A program made the position numbers and the translations under genes. From Ruminococcus sp. (lineage in GTDB: Bacteria; Bacillota; Clostridia; Oscillospirales; Acutalibacteraceae): DNA of 13,002 bases. Numbering within the stretch: the stretch's first letter is position 1; every line of letters begins with the position of its first letter. Under the pieces are notes generated by a model that did no database searches, was not told the DNA's origin, and was given only the letters and a program-made list of their open reading frames with translations. The stretch lies in the NCBI GenBank assembly GCA_017380355.1, contig JAFOED010000044.1, positions 1 through 13,002 of the forward strand, written 5' to 3'. Of this stretch, positions 8,278-13,002 are shown piece after piece.

Positions 8278-9660
8278 ATGATTATCAATTATGTCGGCGT
8301 TAAAGAAATCAACGGCTCTCTCGTTGTTATTGACGGCGTCAAAGGCGTTTCCTTTGAAGAAATCGTTGAATTACAGCTTGACAACGGTACTAAACGTCAG
8401 GGTCGAGTTGTACAGATTGACGGCGAGAGAATCGTCGTACAGGTTTTTGAGGGTGCGAGAGCGTTAAGCCTCAACAACACAAAGACAACTCTCACAGGTA
8501 AGCCGATGGAAATGCCGCTTGCTCCTGAGATTATGGGTCGAGTTTTAAACGGCGCTGGTAAGCCTATCGACGGTATGGGCGACATCTTCCCTGTCACAAA
8601 ACGTAACATCAACGGCACTCCGATTAACCCTGTGTCGCGTATTTATCCGAGAAACTACATCAACACCGGTATCTCGAGTATCGACACGCTTATGACTCTT
8701 ATCCGCGGACAGAAGCTCCCAATCTTCTCGGGTTCGGGTATGAAGCACAACGAGCTCGCTGTACAGATCGTAAGACAGGCTAAAATCAGCGGTGCCGACT
8801 CCTCTAACTTCGGTATCGTTTTCGCCGCTATGGGCGTACAGAACGACGTAGCACAGTACTTCAAGAAAAGCTTCGAGGAGAGCGGCGTTATGGACAGAGT
8901 TGTTATGCTCTTAAACCTTTCTAACGACCCGATTATCGAGCGTATGCTCACTCCGAAGTGTGCTCTTACTGTTGCTGAATATCTCGCGTTCGAGCTTGAT
9001 ATGCACATACTCGTTATTATGACAGATATGACTTCGTACGCTGAGGCTCTGCGTGAGTTCTCCTCTTCAAAGGGCGAGATTCCAGGCAGAAAAGGTTATC
9101 CGGGTTATCTTTACTCCGATTTAGCTTCTATGTACGAAAGAGCGGGTATGATAAAAGGCTCAAGTGGTTCTGTAACACAGATTCCGATTCTCACTATGCC
9201 TAACGATGACATCACACACCCAGTACCTGACCTTACGGGTTACATCACAGAAGGTCAGATTGTATTAGACAGAATGCTGCAGAGTCAGGGCATCTACCCT
9301 CCTGTAAACGTTCTCCCTTCCCTTTCGCGTCTGATGAAAGACGGTATCGGCGAGGGTTACACTCGAGAAGATCACCAGGGACTCGCGAACCAGCTTTTCG
9401 CTTCATACGCGAGAGTTATCGACGCAAGAAGTTTAGCGTCTGTTATCGGCGAAGAGGAACTCTCTCCTATCGATAAAAAGTACATCGAGTTTGGTAGAAA
9501 GTTCGAAAACACCTTTGTAAATCAGGGCAACTGCGAAAACAGAACTATCGAACAAAGCTTGGATTTAGGATGGAAACTTCTCTCTACTTTACCGAAATCC
9601 GAACTTGACCGAGTTGACGATAAGTTACTTGATAAATATTACGTTGAAAACGAAGAATAA
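8278..9660 (+). CDS. atpB: V/A-type ATPase regulatory subunit B
   Basis: This 460-residue protein is the non-catalytic partner of subunit A, alternating with it in the A3B3 head. It has the expected degenerate phosphate loop SGSGMKHNE at residues 151-159 in place of a true Walker A motif. Other family signatures are GIVFAAMGVQNDVAQYFKKS, LVIMTDMTSYAEALREFSSS and the GYPGYLYSDLASMYERAG segment. The ribosome site AAGGAGG at 8264-8270 is among the strongest in the window and overlaps the stop of subunit A, which suits the equal amounts of A and B needed. It ends 18 bases before subunit D. Confidence 0.98.
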   Translation: MIINYVGVKEINGSLVVIDGVKGVSFEEIVELQLDNGTKRQGRVVQIDGERIVVQVFEGARALSLNNTKTTLTGKPMEMPLAPEIMGRVLNGAGKPIDGMGDIFPVTKRNINGTPINPVSRIYPRNYINTGISSIDTLMTLIRGQKLPIFSGSGMKHNELAVQIVRQAKISGADSSNFGIVFAAMGVQNDVAQYFKKSFEESGVMDRVVMLLNLSNDPIIERMLTPKCALTVAEYLAFELDMHILVIMTDMTSYAEALREFSSSKGEIPGRKGYPGYLYSDLASMYERAGMIKGSSGSVTQIPILTMPNDDITHPVPDLTGYITEGQIVLDRMLQSQGIYPPVNVLPSLSRLMKDGIGEGYTREDHQGLANQLFASYARVIDARSLASVIGEEELSPIDKKYIEFGRKFENTFVNQGNCENRTIEQSLDLGWKLLSTLPKSELDRVDDKLLDKYYVENEE

Positions 9661-9678
9661 AAAAGAAAGGGTGAGAAT

Positions 9679-10287
9679 ATGGCAGTAAACGCTGTACCAA
9701 CTAAAGGCAATTTAATAAGTACGAAAAAGTCGCTTCAGCTGTCGAAGGTCGGTTTCGAGCTACTCGACCGCAAGCGTAATATTCTCATCCGCGAAATGAT
9801 GATGCTGATAGACAGAGCAAACGAGATTCAGAGCAAAATCGACTCGGCTTTCTCAGACGCGTACATCGCTTTACAAAAAGCGAACATCACCCTCGGTTTT
9901 TGTGACGAGGTTTCGCTGTCTACTCCGATTGAAGATAGCTTAAAACTCAGCTATCGAAGCGTTATGGGTGTTGAAATACCAATTCTCACCATTGATATCA
10001 CCCACAAAAACGAACTTCACTACGGTCTCGCTTCTTCTAACTCGTGTCTTGACGAAGCACAACTTCATTTTATGAACGTTAAGAATCTGACCGTCGAGCT
10101 CTGTGAAATCGAAAACAGCGTTTACAGACTCGCCGACTCTATAAAAAAGACTCAGAAACGAGCAAATGCGCTGAAGAATATTATGATTCCGAAGTTCGAA
10201 GAAGAAGTGAAATTCATCACCGACGCTTTAGAAGAGAAAGAAAGAGAAGAATTCTCGCGTCTTAAGGTCATAAAACAGCAAAAATAA
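9679..10287 (+). CDS. atpD: V/A-type ATPase subunit D (central stalk)
   Basis: This 202-residue protein is the rotor shaft that turns inside the A3B3 head. The family opening VPTKGNLISTKKSLQLSKVGFELLDRKRNILIREMM is clear. The N- and C-terminal helices form the long antiparallel coiled coil, the latter including RANALKNIMIPKFEEEVKFITDALEEKEREEFSRLK near residues 160-196. The start has AAAGGGTGAG upstream. It is the last gene of the operon: the next 43 bases hold no gene or clear hairpin terminator, and then a strong promoter for the tRNA operon begins, so some readthrough into the tRNAs cannot be excluded. Confidence 0.96.
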   Translation: MAVNAVPTKGNLISTKKSLQLSKVGFELLDRKRNILIREMMMLIDRANEIQSKIDSAFSDAYIALQKANITLGFCDEVSLSTPIEDSLKLSYRSVMGVEIPILTIDITHKNELHYGLASSNSCLDEAQLHFMNVKNLTVELCEIENSVYRLADSIKKTQKRANALKNIMIPKFEEEVKFITDALEEKEREEFSRLKVIKQQK

Positions 10288-10330
10288 CATAATACGGCAA
10301 AAATAATTCTATTTACATCGCAATATACTA

Positions 10331-10359
10331 TTGACAAATGGGAATTATTCTTATATAAT
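10331..10359 (+). promoter_or_regulatory. consensus sigma-A promoter of the tRNA operon
   Basis: TTGACA at 10331-10336 and TATAAT at 10354-10359 are both perfect consensus hexamers separated by exactly 17 bases. Transcription should begin near 10366, about 36 bases before the first tRNA. Perfect consensus is typical of stable-RNA promoters. Confidence 0.9.
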
Positions 10360-10401
10360 AGTATGGCTGACGGAAAATAAGATATTATTTTGTGTCGTTA
10401 T

Positions 10402-10478
10402 GCGCTGATAGCTCAGCTGGATAGAGCAACTGCCTTCTAAGCAGTAGGTCAGGGGTTCGAGTCCCTTTCAGCGCGCCA
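10402..10478 (+). tRNA. tRNA-Arg (anticodon UCU)
   Basis: A full cloverleaf can be folded by eye: acceptor GCGCTGA with TCAGCGC, D arm GCTC/GAGC, anticodon stem ACTGC/GCAGT around loop CTTCTAA, T stem AGGGG/CCCTT around TTCGAGT. The discriminator is G and the CCA tail is encoded. The anticodon TCT reads AGA and AGG arginine codons. It is 77 bases long and first in a three-tRNA operon. Confidence 0.97.
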
Positions 10479-10481
10479 TAT

Positions 10482-10559
10482 GGTGGGTATAGCTTAGTTG
10501 GTTAAAGCGCCAGTTTGTGGCACTGGAGACCATCGGTTCGAATCCGATTATCCACCCCA
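10482..10559 (+). tRNA. tRNA-His (anticodon GUG)
   Basis: The acceptor is GTGGGTA with TATCCAC, preceded by the encoded extra 5' G (10482) facing discriminator C, the identity mark of bacterial tRNA-His. The anticodon stem CCAGT/ACTGG encloses TTGTGGC with anticodon GTG; the T arm is ATCGG-TTCGAAT-CCGAT. CCA is encoded. Only three bases separate it from the preceding tRNA. Confidence 0.97.
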
Positions 10560-10562
10560 CCT

Positions 10563-10638
10563 GACTCATTAGCTCAGTCGGCAGAGCACTTGACTTTTAA
10601 TCAAGGTGTCCGGAGTTCGAATCTCCGATGGGTCACCA
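10563..10638 (+). tRNA. tRNA-Lys (anticodon UUU)
   Basis: The acceptor GACTCAT pairs with ATGGGTC (one G-T pair), the D arm is GCTC/GAGC, the anticodon stem CTTGA/TCAAG encloses CTTTTAA with anticodon TTT, and the T arm is CGGAG-TTCGAAT-CTCCG. The discriminator is A and CCA is encoded, giving 76 bases. It starts three bases after tRNA-His and is followed almost at once by a terminator. Confidence 0.97.
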
Positions 10639-10640
10639 CG

Positions 10641-10676
10641 AAACCACTCAGAGAAATCTGGGTGGTTTTTTGTTTT
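10641..10676 (+). terminator. intrinsic terminator of the tRNA operon
   Basis: A 10-bp stem (10643-10652 with 10657-10666, one G-T pair) closes a GAAA tetraloop and is followed by a T-rich tail of six Ts, a G and four Ts. It begins three bases after the CCA of tRNA-Lys. The 3' arm and tail (GGGTGGTTTTTTGTTTT) recur identically at 12246-12262. Confidence 0.93.
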
Positions 10677-10715
10677 GTGCACCGTGTATTCGTGTCTCTC
10701 AAATCTCAAGATAAT

Positions 10716-10781
10716 AATGGTGACACTCCACCTCATCTGTCTCCTGTTTTCGACACCTTCTCTATAAAGAGAAGGCTTTTT
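10716..10781. repeat. candidate decayed interspersed repeat element
   Basis: In the 258-base gap between the tRNA terminator and the zinc-ribbon gene lies a stretch reading GACACTCCACCTCATCTGTC, then CGACACCTTCTCT, a loop, and AGAGAAGGCTTTTT. From memory this resembles a family of short non-coding repeats scattered through clostridial gut genomes, which carry a CACCTCATC(C/T)GTC block followed by a CACCTTCTCC...GGAGAAGGC hairpin. Only one copy is in the window, so repetition is not shown here. The first hairpin of that family looks eroded. A BLASTN of the element against the whole genome would settle it. Confidence 0.35.
10756..10780 (+). terminator. hairpin with short T tail, possible terminator
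   Basis: A perfect 8-bp stem (CCTTCTCT at 10756-10763 with AGAGAAGG at 10768-10775) has an ATAA loop and is followed by CTTTTT. It has terminator shape but no gene directly upstream, as the tRNA terminator has already ended that unit. It may be part of the candidate repeat. It would insulate the downstream promoter from readthrough. Confidence 0.45.
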
Positions 10782-10803
10782 ACAGCATTTTATACAAAAA
10801 CTA

Positions 10804-10832
10804 TTGACTTGTCATTTTTTAGAATATATAAT
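10804..10832 (+). promoter_or_regulatory. sigma-A promoter of the zinc-ribbon/CFI-box gene
   Basis: TTGACT at 10804-10809 and a perfect TATAAT at 10827-10832 are separated by 17 bases. Transcription should begin near 10839, giving a leader of about 96 bases that starts with a palindrome. Confidence 0.8.
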
Positions 10833-10841
10833 TTATACAGT

Positions 10842-10864
10842 ATTTTTACAAAATATGTAAAAAT
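10842..10864. promoter_or_regulatory. 9-bp palindrome at the start site, candidate operator
   Basis: ATTTTTACA and its exact inverse TGTAAAAAT flank five bases (AAATA). The symmetric site begins ten bases after the -10 box, so it covers the expected first transcribed bases. This is a common place for a repressor to bind. It could equally act as a weak 5' hairpin in the RNA. No regulator gene is adjacent. Confidence 0.4.
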
Positions 10865-10934
10865 GCAGGGTGTTCCGCAAGCTCTGAGAATAGCTGTGGA
10901 AAATCTCGCAAAAAAAATGTAAAGAGGTTTAAAT

Positions 10935-12167
10935 ATGAAAGCTATGGTTTGTGAAATGTGCAACAGCAACGACTTGCTCAAACAGGATGGTATGTTTGTT
11001 TGTCAAAGCTGTGGCACAAAGTATTCAGTTGAAGAAGCTAAAAAATTGATGGTCGAAGGTGTAGTAAAGATTGACGAAAGTGCAAAAGCTGATAACTTCT
11101 ATACAATGGCTGAAAGCGCTTATGCTTCAGGAAACCAGTCTGAAGCAGAAACTTATTGTAATAAAATAATTGAAATTGATCCTAACAACTATAAAGCTTG
11201 GTTTTTAAAGGGCAAAGCTGCAGGTTGGCAATCAACTTTGGCTAAACTGAGAATCGAAGAATCTGTTAATTGTTTTACTAAAGCTATAGAAAATTCACCA
11301 CAAGATGAAATAGATTCAATTAAAACTAAAGCTGCAGACGAATTAGATGACTTATCCTTCGCTTTAGTCTCATTATGCTGTGATAATTATGCAAAAAATG
11401 GTACAGAAGGTAATGCAGAAGAAATAAAAAACAGTGTTAAACTAATAACATTATATTCTATAGCTTTACTGTCAAAATGTGGTGTATCAGGTAACGATCT
11501 GAAAGCTAAAATAGCTACAAAGATCAACGAATCAGTTGTTGCTGCATACCAAAATGATATAGTTCCTGATTATTGGGGTGTAACACGTCACCCGTCAGAG
11601 GTAGCTTGGACACGTTATAAATCCCGTAGTTTTAAAGCGATTGAACTTTTAGAATACGCCATTAATCTAAGCGATGACGATAGTACAGCTGACATTCAAC
11701 GCTATAAAAATATAATTTATATCCTAAAAGAAGTCGAACCTTCGGGTTCCTACACATACTCAAATGGTAGTTGGGTTAAGAACATCATAAACAGCCAAGA
11801 TGCCAAACAACAAATGATCAACAAAATGATGTTGTGTCACAACAAGATAAAAGAGATAGATCCTAGTTATGTTGTACCAGAACCTCCTAAACCATCTTCT
11901 GGTTGCTATGTCGCTACTGCTGTTTATGGTTCTTATGATTGTGCAGAAGTATGGACACTCAGACGATTCAGAGATGATACACTCGCAATTACTTGGTACG
12001 GACGAGCTTTCATCAAAACATACTACGCTATAAGTCCTACACTTGTTAAGTGGTTTGGTGATACACAGTGGTTCAAAAACATGTGGAAACCTAAACTTGA
12101 TAAGATGGTCAGAAAACTAAACAACAAAGGTGTTGAAAACACACCATATAACGACAAACAATGGTAA
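10935..12167 (+). CDS. zinc-ribbon, TPR-like, CFI-box-CTERM protein
   Basis: This 410-residue protein has three parts. Residues 1-40 form a TFIIB-type zinc ribbon with C6-x2-C9 and C23-x2-C26 and the usual CGTKYSVEEAKKLMVEG that follows. Residues about 52-120 look like two TPR-like helical hairpins (FYTMAESAYASGNQSEAETY...IDPNNYKAWFLKGKA). Residues 324-410 are a CFI-box-CTERM-type domain starting CYVATAVYGSYDC and containing TLRRFRDDTLAITWYGRAFIKTYY. The function of such proteins is not established; scaffolding by the TPR part is inference. The start follows AGAGG at 10923-10927. It is a single-gene unit with its own promoter and terminator, and is much AT-richer than the ATPase genes (17 of 60 G/C at 11161-11220, against 31 of 60 at 8821-8880), which may mean transfer or low expression. 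Confidence 0.9.
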   Translation: MKAMVCEMCNSNDLLKQDGMFVCQSCGTKYSVEEAKKLMVEGVVKIDESAKADNFYTMAESAYASGNQSEAETYCNKIIEIDPNNYKAWFLKGKAAGWQSTLAKLRIEESVNCFTKAIENSPQDEIDSIKTKAADELDDLSFALVSLCCDNYAKNGTEGNAEEIKNSVKLITLYSIALLSKCGVSGNDLKAKIATKINESVVAAYQNDIVPDYWGVTRHPSEVAWTRYKSRSFKAIELLEYAINLSDDDSTADIQRYKNIIYILKEVEPSGSYTYSNGSWVKNIINSQDAKQQMINKMMLCHNKIKEIDPSYVVPEPPKPSSGCYVATAVYGSYDCAEVWTLRRFRDDTLAITWYGRAFIKTYYAISPTLVKWFGDTQWFKNMWKPKLDKMVRKLNNKGVENTPYNDKQW

Positions 12168-12173
12168 TAACTT

Positions 12174-12202
12174 AGAGCAGGGATACCCTGCTCTTTTCTT
12201 TT
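12174..12202 (+). terminator. intrinsic terminator of the zinc-ribbon gene
   Basis: A perfect 9-bp stem, AGAGCAGGG with CCCTGCTCT around an ATA loop, is followed by a TTT-C-TTTT tail. It starts seven bases after the stop codon. Confidence 0.93.
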
Positions 12203-12230
12203 CCCCATTTCTTGACGATACAAATTCTCT

Positions 12231-12263
12231 CCCACTCAAAATTTTGGGTGGTTTTTTGTTTTT
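12231..12263 (+). terminator. second intrinsic terminator, ahead of the sigma unit
   Basis: CCACTCAA at 12232-12239 pairs with TTGGGTGG at 12244-12251 around AATT, followed by six Ts, a G and five Ts. No gene ends between the previous terminator and this one, so it is a back-up or relic. Its 3' arm and tail are identical over 17 bases to the tRNA terminator. Its T tail runs into the left inverted-repeat arm. Confidence 0.75.
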
Positions 12264-12316
12264 ATGTAACCTTTGGAATTATTTTGCGACGGTTATAGTG
12301 TAAGCTTATATTAGTA
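12259..12316. repeat. left arm of a long inverted repeat around the sigma gene
   Basis: Positions 12259-12311 are the exact reverse complement of 12945-12997 (53 bases with no mismatch). After a single mismatch (12312 T against 12944) four more bases pair, to 12316. Outward the match continues through the T tract with a one-base length difference (five Ts here, six As in the partner) to the end of the window. The arm holds the sigma gene's promoter and a TAAGCTTA palindrome. Confidence 0.97.
12265..12290 (+). promoter_or_regulatory. ECF-type promoter, probably autoregulatory
   Basis: TGTAAC at 12265-12270 is followed after 16 bases by CGAC at 12287-12290. This is the form of ECF promoters such as those of Bacillus SigX and SigW (TGTAAC or TGAAAC, 16-17 bases, CGAC or CGTA). 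It lies about 50 bases before the sigma start codon, so the sigma factor probably drives its own gene. No sigma-A promoter is evident here. Confidence 0.7.
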
Positions 12317-12340
12317 TTTTTAAAACTTCATGAGGTTATT

Positions 12341-12901
12341 ATGGAAGACAATAAAATTATAGAGCTGTATTTTAGCCGTGATGAAAGCGCAATACTACAT
12401 ACTCAGGAAAAATACGGAAACTACTGCTATAAAATAGCGTTTAATATTTTACGCAGTTTCGAGGACTCGAGCGAATGTGTTAACGACACATATATTGAAA
12501 CCTGGAACGCTATTCCCCCACATCGCCCGAATATTCTGTCTGCGTTTCTTGCTAAAATCACGAGAAGACTCAGTATATCTATGCTTCGAAAAAACACAGC
12601 ACAAAAGCGTGATAACAGAGGTAATGTATGCTTTGATGAGCTCAACGAATGTATCACAGACAATTCGCAGGTTTATGATATAATGGAAGCAGAGGAACTG
12701 AAAAACATAATCGAAAAGTTTCTTTTAATGCGTTCAAATGACGAGCGCAATATCTTTATTTGTCGTTACTTTTATGGGGATTCTATAAAAGATATAAGCA
12801 AGCAGTTTTCTTTTTCCGTAGCTAAAGTCAAGACCACTCTGCACCGAAGCAGACAAGCGTTAAAAGACCATCTGATTAAGGAGGGTGTGTTCTGTGAATA
12901 A
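12341..12901 (+). CDS. ECF-type sigma-70 family RNA polymerase sigma factor
   Basis: This 186-residue protein has only the two domains of an extracytoplasmic-function sigma factor. Region 2 lies at about 24-85 (YGNYCYKIAFNILRSFEDSSE...YIETWNAIPP). Region 4 lies at about 120-178, with the helix-turn-helix SIKDISKQFSFSVAKVKTTLHRSRQALK. It directs RNA polymerase to promoters of the TGTAAC/CGAC kind seen just upstream. The start has GAGG at 12332-12335. The end overlaps by eight bases a GTG start for what appears to be an anti-sigma factor, the usual arrangement. That partner is cut off after 18 codons, so as drawn the sigma factor would have no functional membrane anchor or inhibitor. The whole gene lies between two inverted-repeat arms. 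Confidence 0.92.
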   Translation: MEDNKIIELYFSRDESAILHTQEKYGNYCYKIAFNILRSFEDSSECVNDTYIETWNAIPPHRPNILSAFLAKITRRLSISMLRKNTAQKRDNRGNVCFDELNECITDNSQVYDIMEAEELKNIIEKFLLMRSNDERNIFICRYFYGDSIKDISKQFSFSVAKVKTTLHRSRQALKDHLIKEGVFCE

Positions 12902-12950
12902 CGAAAAACTCGTAGATGCTTTTGGTATGTTTGATGATGTACTGATATAA
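12894..12950 (+). pseudogene. truncated anti-sigma factor start (18 codons)
   Basis: A GTG with a strong AAGGAGGG site (12878-12885, eight bases upstream) opens a frame overlapping the sigma gene end. It reads MNNEKLVDAFGMFDDVLI and then stops at TAA (12948-12950). The residues resemble the first 18 of DUF4179-type and similar clostridial anti-sigma factors, which begin MxNExLxDAIGxIDDxLI and then continue for hundreds of residues with a membrane helix. The frame is lost at the boundary of the right inverted-repeat arm, which supplies the stop codon. Identity as an anti-sigma is inferred from position and a short match. The remainder may lie beyond the window or have been displaced. Confidence 0.6.
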
Positions 12951-13002
12951 GCTTACACTATAACCGTCGCAAAATAATTCCAAAGGTTACATAAAAAACA
13001 AA
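12940..13002. repeat. right arm of the long inverted repeat, running off the window
   Basis: Reverse complement of the left arm: exact over 12945-12997, with one mismatch at 12944 and four more matching bases to 12940. The last five bases also fit the left flank if one T is skipped. The outer boundary of the repeat is therefore not visible, and the arm may be longer than about 60 bases. Confidence 0.95.
12966..12991 (-). promoter_or_regulatory. mirror copy of the ECF promoter, facing into the sigma gene
   Basis: Because it lies within the right arm, TGTAAC (12991-12986) and CGAC (12969-12966), 16 bases apart, occur on the minus strand. If active, it would transcribe leftward, antisense through the anti-sigma fragment and the sigma gene, convergent with the sigma gene's own promoter. 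Confidence 0.5.

Noticed and set aside
10288..10330. Possible terminator after subunit D
   Set aside because: The gap is AT-rich but I could not pair a stable stem followed by a T tract before the tRNA promoter.
10515..10922. A 135-codon open frame running across tRNA-His, tRNA-Lys and the gap before the zinc-ribbon gene
   Set aside because: It overlaps two clear tRNA genes, a terminator and a promoter, has no ribosome site, and its tRNA-derived part is not protein-like.
10863..10922. A 19-codon frame (MQGVPQALRIAVENLAKKM) in the leader of the zinc-ribbon gene
   Set aside because: The composition looks coding and it ends just before the gene's ribosome site, so an upstream peptide or a gene remnant was considered. 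It has no ribosome site of its own and starts inside the palindrome, so it is not called.
10563..12263. Integrative element using tRNA-Lys as attachment site
   Set aside because: No repeat of the tRNA 3' end is found downstream and no integrase is present. Only the terminator tail recurs.
1..13002. CRISPR arrays, toxin-antitoxin pairs, phage or transposase genes
   Set aside because: No regularly spaced repeats, paired small genes of known type, or recombinase motifs were seen in any frame.

Overview
The window reads as chromosomal DNA from a low-to-moderate GC Gram-positive bacterium of the class Clostridia, probably an Oscillospiraceae/Ruminococcaceae-type gut organism. The grounds are strong GGAGG-type ribosome sites, a V/A-type ATPase operon instead of an F-type one, the clostridial form of the K subunit, the ACT/UPF0210 gene pair and an ECF sigma gene with an overlapping anti-sigma start. 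Species cannot be assigned from this sequence alone.

Layout: (1) 1-1700, a small ACT-domain protein followed by a UPF0210 (DUF711, 'PFL family') protein, both of unknown function and commonly adjacent. (2) 1740-10287, a complete nine-gene V/A-type ATPase operon in the order H-C-I-K-F-E-A-B-D, all on the + strand with short gaps; no terminator or promoter is visible between it and region 1. (3) 10331-10676, a consensus sigma-A promoter driving a compact tRNA-Arg(UCU), tRNA-His(GUG), tRNA-Lys(UUU) operon that ends in an intrinsic terminator. (4) 10677-12202, a visibly AT-richer monocistronic unit. It holds a possible decayed interspersed repeat, a good promoter with a 23-bp palindrome at its start site, a zinc-ribbon/TPR/CFI-box protein and a terminator. 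(5) 12231-13002, a terminator and then an ECF sigma factor gene lying between two arms of a long inverted repeat of about 58 bp. Each arm carries the same inward-facing ECF-type promoter. The second gene of the unit, probably an anti-sigma factor, stops after 18 codons exactly where the right arm begins, and the window ends inside that arm.

How the parts work: the nine ATPase products form a rotary pump or synthase with a catalytic A/B head, a D/F central stalk coupled through C to the ring, E/H peripheral stalks and a membrane motor of I and K. Residues in K suggest proton rather than sodium coupling, but only weakly. The sigma unit looks autoregulated, because its own promoter has the ECF shape (TGTAAC, 16 bp, CGAC).

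The strongest candidate for something new is the inverted-repeat sigma cassette. It could be an invertible or mobile unit that uncouples a sigma factor from its anti-sigma. It could equally be a fold-back assembly or amplification artefact at a contig end, and the sequence shown cannot separate the two.
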